Assembly (NCBI GenBank): GCA_965369375.1
Contig: CBDUQN010000096.1
Location: 1 to 11,603 of the forward strand
Source: CBDUQN01 sp965369375
Lineage (GTDB): Bacteria; Krumholzibacteriota; Krumholzibacteriia; Krumholzibacteriales; Krumholzibacteriaceae
DNA length: 11,603 bases
Direction of reading: 5' to 3'
Shown: piece by piece, positions 7,728 to 11,603 of the stretch
How the letters are laid out: each line of letters starts with the position of its first letter
How positions within the stretch are numbered: the stretch's first letter is position 1
Translations under genes and position numbers: made by a program
The notes under the pieces: generated by a model
Database searches by the model: none
Told to the model about the DNA's origin: nothing
What the model saw: the letters and a program-made list of their open reading frames with translations, nothing else

Positions 7728-9709
7728 TACTCAAGGAACTTCTCAAACTCCCGGAGAAAGAACTGCAGGAATTGTTTCTGAGATATCAGGCCATCCTGGC
7801 CGCCGTACCCGATATCATTATGGAAGTCGATGCCGGCAAAGTCTACACCTGGGCGAATCAGGCCGGCTTTGATTTTTTCGGGGAGGATGTGTTGGGAAAA
7901 AAGGCTTCGCATTACTTCGAAGGTGAGCAGAGCACGTACGAGAGGGTGCAGCCTCTGTTCAACGGCGATGAAAACGTGATCTATATAGAAAGCCGGCAGC
8001 GTCGCAGGGACGGTGAAAAGCGCCTTCTTGCCTGGTGGTGCCGGGTGCTCAAGGATGCGAATGGCGATGTGAAGGGAGCGATCTCGACGGCGCGTGACAT
8101 TACCGAGCAGACTCTTAGCGAGGAACAGATTCAGCAGCAAAATCAGTTATTTCAGAGTACGATCGAAGCAATACCACACCCGTTCTACGTGATAGACGCA
8201 ATGACGTATAAAATAGTGGTGGCTAACTCGGCAACCGCTGTTTTTGGGGACATATCAAAGGACTCGACCTGTTATGCCCTTACGCATAACTGTGATAAGC
8301 CATGCCGGGGGATGGAGCATATGTGTCCGCTCGAGATAGTTAAAAAGAGCAGGAAGCCGGTCACCCTGGAGCACATTCACTACGACAGAGATGGTAGATC
8401 CAGATGCATTGAGCTCAACGGTTATCCTATTTTTGATAGTGATGGTAAAGTAATTCAGATGATCGAATACGGACTCGACATCACCGAGCGAAAACGGGTA
8501 GAGGAAAAGCTGCGGGAGAGTGAGGAGCGTTTCCGTTCGGTATTGCAATCGGCACATGATGCAATCATCTCGATCGACAGCCGGGGAATGATCACCTTCT
8601 GGAACAAAAAAGCGGAAGCGATGTTCGGACATTCCGTTCGGGAAGCTATTGGGAAACCGGTCAGCATAATAATTCCCGAGCGATTCAGGGACAAACATCA
8701 AAAGGGAATGGAGCGCGTAGTCTCGACGGGACAGTCAAAGATTATCGGGAAGACGGTCGAGCTGGAAGGACTCAAGCGGGACGGCGATGAATTCCCGCTC
8801 GAGCTTTCTCTCGCAAAATGGGAAACACGGGAAGGGATATTCTTTTCAGGCATTCTGCGCGATATTTCCGAGCGCAAGCGGGCGGAGGCTGAATTGCTGC
8901 AGATCAATGAGCGGATGAGGAGCAATCTGGAAGCGGCGGCACAGGTTCAGGAGTCTCTTCTTCCCAAAGCGTGCATGGAGATCCAGGGGGTGAGGTACGC
9001 ATCGGTTTTCAGGCCGTGCGAGGAATTGGGAGGGGATATATTCAATGTATTTCAGCTCGATGAGACACACATGGGAATCTACATTCTCGATGTCAGCGGA
9101 CATGGTGTCCCTGCTGCGATGTTGTCGGTTACGCTGAGTCACCTCATGTCTCCACAGCCGGGTCAGTCTTCGATACTCAAGCAGCGAACGGGAAGATCTC
9201 CCGAGTACCGGCTCGTCGGGCCGGCCGAAGTCGCCGGGCAATTGAACCGGCAATTCCCGATGGATCCGGTAAAGCTGCAGTACTTCACCCTCGTTTATGG
9301 AATCCTCGACATGGAGACAAACGAGTTTCGTTATGTCGTCGCCGGCCACCCTGGTCCGATCCATCTATTACGCGGCTCGGGGACCGCCGTTCTCGATTTC
9401 TCCGGCGTGCCGATCGGCACCTTCGAAGATGCCGATTACACGGAATACACGGTCACCCTGAAATCGGGAGACCGGCTTTACTTCTATTCCGACGGCATCA
9501 CGGAGGCAACGAACGCGAGCGATGAGCTATTCGGCTCCAAACGGCTCATCAACGTGCTCGAAGAAAGTCGCGACAAACCGCTGCTGGACGGTGTCTCCGC
9601 CGTCGTGAAGAATGTTGAGGAGTGGTGCAGCTGCGCGAAACTCGACGATGATCTCTCGATCCTCGCAATCGAAATTGCGGAGCATGATACTCCCGGCGAT
9701 CAGGGCTAG
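7724..9709 (+). CDS. PAS-PAS-PAS-SpoIIE/PP2C serine phosphatase (RsbU-like)
   Basis: A 661-residue cytoplasmic signalling protein; no membrane segment is seen. PAS1 is about residues 20-128 (ends STARDITEQ). PAS2 is about 140-256 (ends LDITERKR) and carries C183, H188, C190, C194 and C201 within CYALTHNCDKPCRGMEHMCP, a cysteine cluster suggesting metal, Fe-S or redox sensing. PAS3 is about 265-385 (RFRSVLQSAHDAIISID to ILRDISERKR). A short coiled linker leads to the SpoIIE phosphatase, about 405-652. Metal-binding acidic positions are kept: GGD (436-438), DVSGHG (456-461), SDGITEA (589-595) and DDDLSIL (641-647). It should remove phosphate from an anti-sigma-factor antagonist (STAS) protein, as RsbU or SpoIIE does. 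No STAS or anti-sigma kinase gene is in the window. ATG 7724 overlaps the preceding TGA (ATGA), so translation is probably coupled; only a distant AAGAAGG (7704-7710) is upstream. Confidence 0.93.
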   Translation: MILKELLKLPEKELQELFLRYQAILAAVPDIIMEVDAGKVYTWANQAGFDFFGEDVLGKKASHYFEGEQSTYERVQPLFNGDENVIYIESRQRRRDGEKRLLAWWCRVLKDANGDVKGAISTARDITEQTLSEEQIQQQNQLFQSTIEAIPHPFYVIDAMTYKIVVANSATAVFGDISKDSTCYALTHNCDKPCRGMEHMCPLEIVKKSRKPVTLEHIHYDRDGRSRCIELNGYPIFDSDGKVIQMIEYGLDITERKRVEEKLRESEERFRSVLQSAHDAIISIDSRGMITFWNKKAEAMFGHSVREAIGKPVSIIIPERFRDKHQKGMERVVSTGQSKIIGKTVELEGLKRDGDEFPLELSLAKWETREGIFFSGILRDISERKRAEAELLQINERMRSNLEAAAQVQESLLPKACMEIQGVRYASVFRPCEELGGDIFNVFQLDETHMGIYILDVSGHGVPAAMLSVTLSHLMSPQPGQSSILKQRTGRSPEYRLVGPAEVAGQLNRQFPMDPVKLQYFTLVYGILDMETNEFRYVVAGHPGPIHLLRGSGTAVLDFSGVPIGTFEDADYTEYTVTLKSGDRLYFYSDGITEATNASDELFGSKRLINVLEESRDKPLLDGVSAVVKNVEEWCSCAKLDDDLSILAIEIAEHDTPGDQG

Positions 9710-11331
9710 TAGTGATACCCCATATCGACCTGGTTTGCGTCGATAAGCCCATCGCTTCTTGTCGTACGCATATGAAGTCCCAACGCTATGGCCGTGTTAT
9801 TACCCGCGTCGATACACGGGCTGTTCGATCCCTGTCCTGCGGCAGTTTGGCTGAGATAATAGTCGCCTTCGGGACCAGACACGAACAGCGGATTTTGTCT
9901 GATATTGCCGATGCCGCTCAGGTATGTGTCCTCATCGATATCGCAATAAGTAACGTTCGATGAGCATGTAGCGCAATTATTGATCTGAGACGCACCGTAT
10001 ATGGATGTATTTCCCCACAGTATGCAGTTGATGATTACCGGGACCGAACCATCGTGGTTGTTGATTGCACCGCCCCAAGCAGCGTTGTTGCTCTCGAATG
10101 TGCAATTCATGACAAGGGGATCGGCCGAATCGTTGTACATCGCCCCACCGTTCGATCCGCCCGCATCGTTATTGAAGAAAAGGCAGTTGTGAAACCGCGA
10201 CTCGTAATTGCCCGCCAGATGATTGTATACCGCATTTTTATCGTGTTCCTTTATCCAGCAGTGCTCCATGTTTGCTCCGCTGTGTTCTGCATACAGCGCG
10301 GCGCCCGTCATGGTGCAGGTATTTTCCTCGAACTCGCAGTCTCCAAAGTACGTGTCCGCATAGTATAGATACGTGCCGGCGCCGTAGCGGGCGTCGTTCA
10401 GGTTAAATCTACAGTCGTAAAATTCCGGTTTGAGAGACTGCTGCTCATTGCATGCGATGTAGGCGCCGCCGCCGATTTCGTTCGATACATTAGAGCGAAA
10501 GAGGGTTTCCGTCACGGTTGCGTCGACGTTGTAGAGGAGAAGGCCCCCGCCCTTATCGAGTGACGTGTTTTGCGTGAACATGCAGCCGGTTATCGTCGCT
10601 TCCATGATGGCGGGCACACTCGTATTGACGAGACAGACACCGCCGCCGCCGGCGTAGTTCATGTCTTGTGTGTGCGCATAATTTTCATGGAACGTGCATG
10701 TATCGATCACTACCGTATCGTTTTCCGCGTATATGCCGGCGCCGATCCCCGTTGAGCTATATTCGAAACGGCAGTGCGCGATCCTCATCTTCGCATTATT
10801 GCAGTAAAGGCCTGCCCCGCGGTTGGATTCATCCGTCGCATTCCCTGATCCCTTGCCGTGCGTGACCATACAGCCATGAAACAGCGCATTGTCGGCTCCG
10901 ACTACCACATGATAGAGGGAGTCGCCGCCGCGCAGATAGGTCGCATTTGCTATCCAATCGCGCTGGGAGAGGCTCGTTTCGGTGCCGTCGAAGCCGCCGT
11001 AGACACTGACACCTGCTTTAAAGGTGATGACCGGTGTTTCCTTGTCGACCCGGCCGTAATAGTTGCCCTCCGCCACCCATATCTGGTCACCTGCCGAAGC
11101 GGCGGCCATCGCGTCGGCCGGGTGGGTGAAGGCATCGGTCCAGCTCGCGCCGTTACCGGTGCCCGTGGCATCAACATCGGCGTACAAGATCTTCGGAGCG
11201 GGTGGGTTCCCGTTGCCCGGATCCGTCGGGCTGTCTTCGGAGCAACCGAGCTGAAGCAGCGCCGGCACTGCAATGAAAAGAACCGCTAGAACAAATATCA
11301 ATCGTCGATTCATGTGATTCCTCCTTTTCAT
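9706..11331 (-). CDS. Secreted lipoprotein with choice-of-anchor-Q/right-handed beta-helix repeats
   Basis: A 541-residue exported protein. The N-terminal hydrophobic segment (about residues 11-28) ends at LLQLGC, with Cys30 as likely lipidated cysteine; the box is imperfect (Q at -3). A Ser/Pro/Asp linker follows, then the choice-of-anchor-Q opening DATGTGNGASWTDAF and YGGFDGTETSLSQRDW. About residues 140-480 are parallel beta-helix rungs of the form NCxFxxN...GGG, for example GGGVCLV, GGGLLLY, GGGAYIA and GGAMYN. The C-terminus has NPLFV, SPCIDAGNNTA and VDMGYHY, typical of this family. Such proteins act at the cell surface, possibly in polysaccharide binding or cleavage, but no catalytic residues can be named. 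Two in-frame starts each have a strong ribosome binding site: Met1 at 11331, and Met7 at 11313 (AAGGAGG 6 bases upstream). It is convergent with the phosphatase gene, and their stop codons share CTAG. Confidence 0.9.
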   Translation of the reverse strand: MKRRNHMNRRLIFVLAVLFIAVPALLQLGCSEDSPTDPGNGNPPAPKILYADVDATGTGNGASWTDAFTHPADAMAAASAGDQIWVAEGNYYGRVDKETPVITFKAGVSVYGGFDGTETSLSQRDWIANATYLRGGDSLYHVVVGADNALFHGCMVTHGKGSGNATDESNRGAGLYCNNAKMRIAHCRFEYSSTGIGAGIYAENDTVVIDTCTFHENYAHTQDMNYAGGGGVCLVNTSVPAIMEATITGCMFTQNTSLDKGGGLLLYNVDATVTETLFRSNVSNEIGGGAYIACNEQQSLKPEFYDCRFNLNDARYGAGTYLYYADTYFGDCEFEENTCTMTGAALYAEHSGANMEHCWIKEHDKNAVYNHLAGNYESRFHNCLFFNNDAGGSNGGAMYNDSADPLVMNCTFESNNAAWGGAINNHDGSVPVIINCILWGNTSIYGASQINNCATCSSNVTYCDIDEDTYLSGIGNIRQNPLFVSGPEGDYYLSQTAAGQGSNSPCIDAGNNTAIALGLHMRTTRSDGLIDANQVDMGYHY

Positions 11332-11344
11332 GGGATTTCTCCTT
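11320..11344 (-). promoter_or_regulatory. Tandem ribosome binding sites for two in-frame starts
   Basis: Read on the minus strand, AAGGAG (11344-11339) stands 7 bases before ATG 11331, and AAGGAGG (11326-11320) stands 6 bases before ATG 11313. The second site lies inside the codons for K2-R3-R4 of the longer form. Both starts give a usable signal peptide. The shorter form has the stronger Shine-Dalgarno match. Confidence 0.6.
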
Positions 11345-11365
11345 GAAGTTGAATTGAATGAGGAT

Positions 11366-11395
11366 ATTATTGCATCTCTTTAGTTGACGATTCAA
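11366..11395 (-). promoter_or_regulatory. Candidate promoter for the beta-helix lipoprotein gene
   Basis: On the minus strand, TTGAAT (11395-11390) and AATAAT (11371-11366) are separated by 18 bp, about 35 bases before the first start codon. Both boxes are imperfect, so this is a moderate match in AT-rich DNA. Confidence 0.35.
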
Positions 11396-11414
11396 GTAAA
11401 ATCCAACAGCTTGC

Positions 11415-11558
11415 GTGTATTTTAATGTTAGCGTTAACGCGATAACGGGGCTTCAGAACGACTGGAGCACCTTCCTCGATGTGACGATGCACTACAAGGT
11501 GCGCTGCGATATTTCATGTAGACCGATTTGTATTATCTATGATATTATTAATAACTAA
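11415..11558 (+). other. Coding-like remnant or unrecognised small ORF
   Basis: The frame is open from the stop at 11397-11399 to TAA 11556-11558; the only usable start is GTG 11415 (about 47 codons), with no clear ribosome binding site. Between about 11451 and 11501 nearly every third codon position is G or C, giving LQNDWSTFLDVTMHYKVRC, which looks like alternating beta-strand. The final part is AT-rich and looks non-coding. It could be a fragment of a decayed gene or chance. I do not recognise the product. Confidence 0.2.
11426..11440. promoter_or_regulatory. Palindrome upstream of the lipoprotein gene, possible operator
   Basis: GCGTTAACGC (11431-11440) is a perfect 10-bp palindrome. The overlapping TGTTAGCGTTAAC (11426-11438) resembles the TGTTAGCG/CTAACA form of some LacI-family operators, and a further TAAC lies at 11443-11446. 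It lies about 30 bp upstream of the candidate -35 box of the minus-strand promoter. The binding role is inferred only from symmetry and position. Confidence 0.3.
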
Positions 11559-11603
11559 ATATTAATGATAGGAATCGGCTGCGCTGATATTCAGGGGTGC
11601 GGT

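Larger units (their letters stand above)
11332..11603. other. Right-end intergenic region
   Basis: These 272 bases hold the 5' region of the lipoprotein gene (candidate promoter and palindrome, described separately), the small coding-like stretch, and an AT-rich block at about 11529-11570. No convincing full gene, RNA gene or terminator hairpin is seen before the window ends. Confidence 0.5.

Noticed and set aside
10858..11289. 143-codon plus-strand frame opposite the lipoprotein
   Set aside because: The minus strand encodes a clear choice-of-anchor-Q domain there, and the plus frame has no motif or ribosome binding site.
9706..11331. CRISPR or DNA tandem repeat in the beta-helix gene
   Set aside because: The repetition is protein-level rung periodicity; the DNA copies are not identical or evenly spaced.

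Overview
The window looks like a chromosome segment from a diderm (outer-membrane) bacterium, probably an uncultivated lineage of the FCB group or a neighbouring candidate phylum. The reasons are a TamA/TamB-type outer-membrane assembly pair, a secreted FG-GAP/VCBS-type protein ending in a FlgD-like sorting domain with the YPNPFNP motif, and a lipoprotein with a choice-of-anchor-Q/right-handed beta-helix architecture ending in VDMGYHY. Coding DNA is moderately GC-rich and the intergenic gaps are clearly AT-rich. The lineage is inferred from protein style only; no marker gene is present.

Layout: (1) 3-1736 (+), the 3' part of a three-POTRA Omp85 protein (TamA-like), cut by the left edge. (2) 1753-6309 (+), a 1518-residue TamB/AsmA-like protein, 16 bp downstream and surely co-transcribed. 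Together they would form a periplasm-spanning system for outer-membrane protein or lipid delivery. (3) 6310-6442, an AT-rich gap with a near-consensus sigma70 promoter overlapped by a dyad. (4) 6443-6880 (+), an Rrf2/IscR-type regulator with three Cys placed like a [2Fe-2S] site. (5) 6904-7727 (+), a secreted FG-GAP/VCBS-like protein broken by a frameshift, with a probable internal deletion at about 7236. (6) 7724-9709 (+), three PAS domains (one Cys-rich) fused to a SpoIIE/PP2C phosphatase, coupled by an ATGA overlap. (7) 9706-11331 (-), a beta-helix lipoprotein whose stop codon shares CTAG with the phosphatase stop. (8) 11332-11603, its AT-rich upstream region with a candidate minus-strand promoter, a palindrome and a small coding-like remnant.

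Genes 4-6 look like one operon driven by the promoter at 6387-6414. A plausible reading is a redox- or metal-responsive regulator followed by a cell-surface protein and a signal-sensing phosphatase that would act on an anti-sigma-antagonist partner encoded elsewhere. No mobile element, CRISPR array, tRNA or rRNA was seen. Nothing here is clearly a new defence or biosynthetic system. The most unusual points are the broken surface-protein gene at exact repeat boundaries, the Cys-rich PAS next to an Fe-S-type Rrf2, and the divergent internal duplication in the TamB protein.
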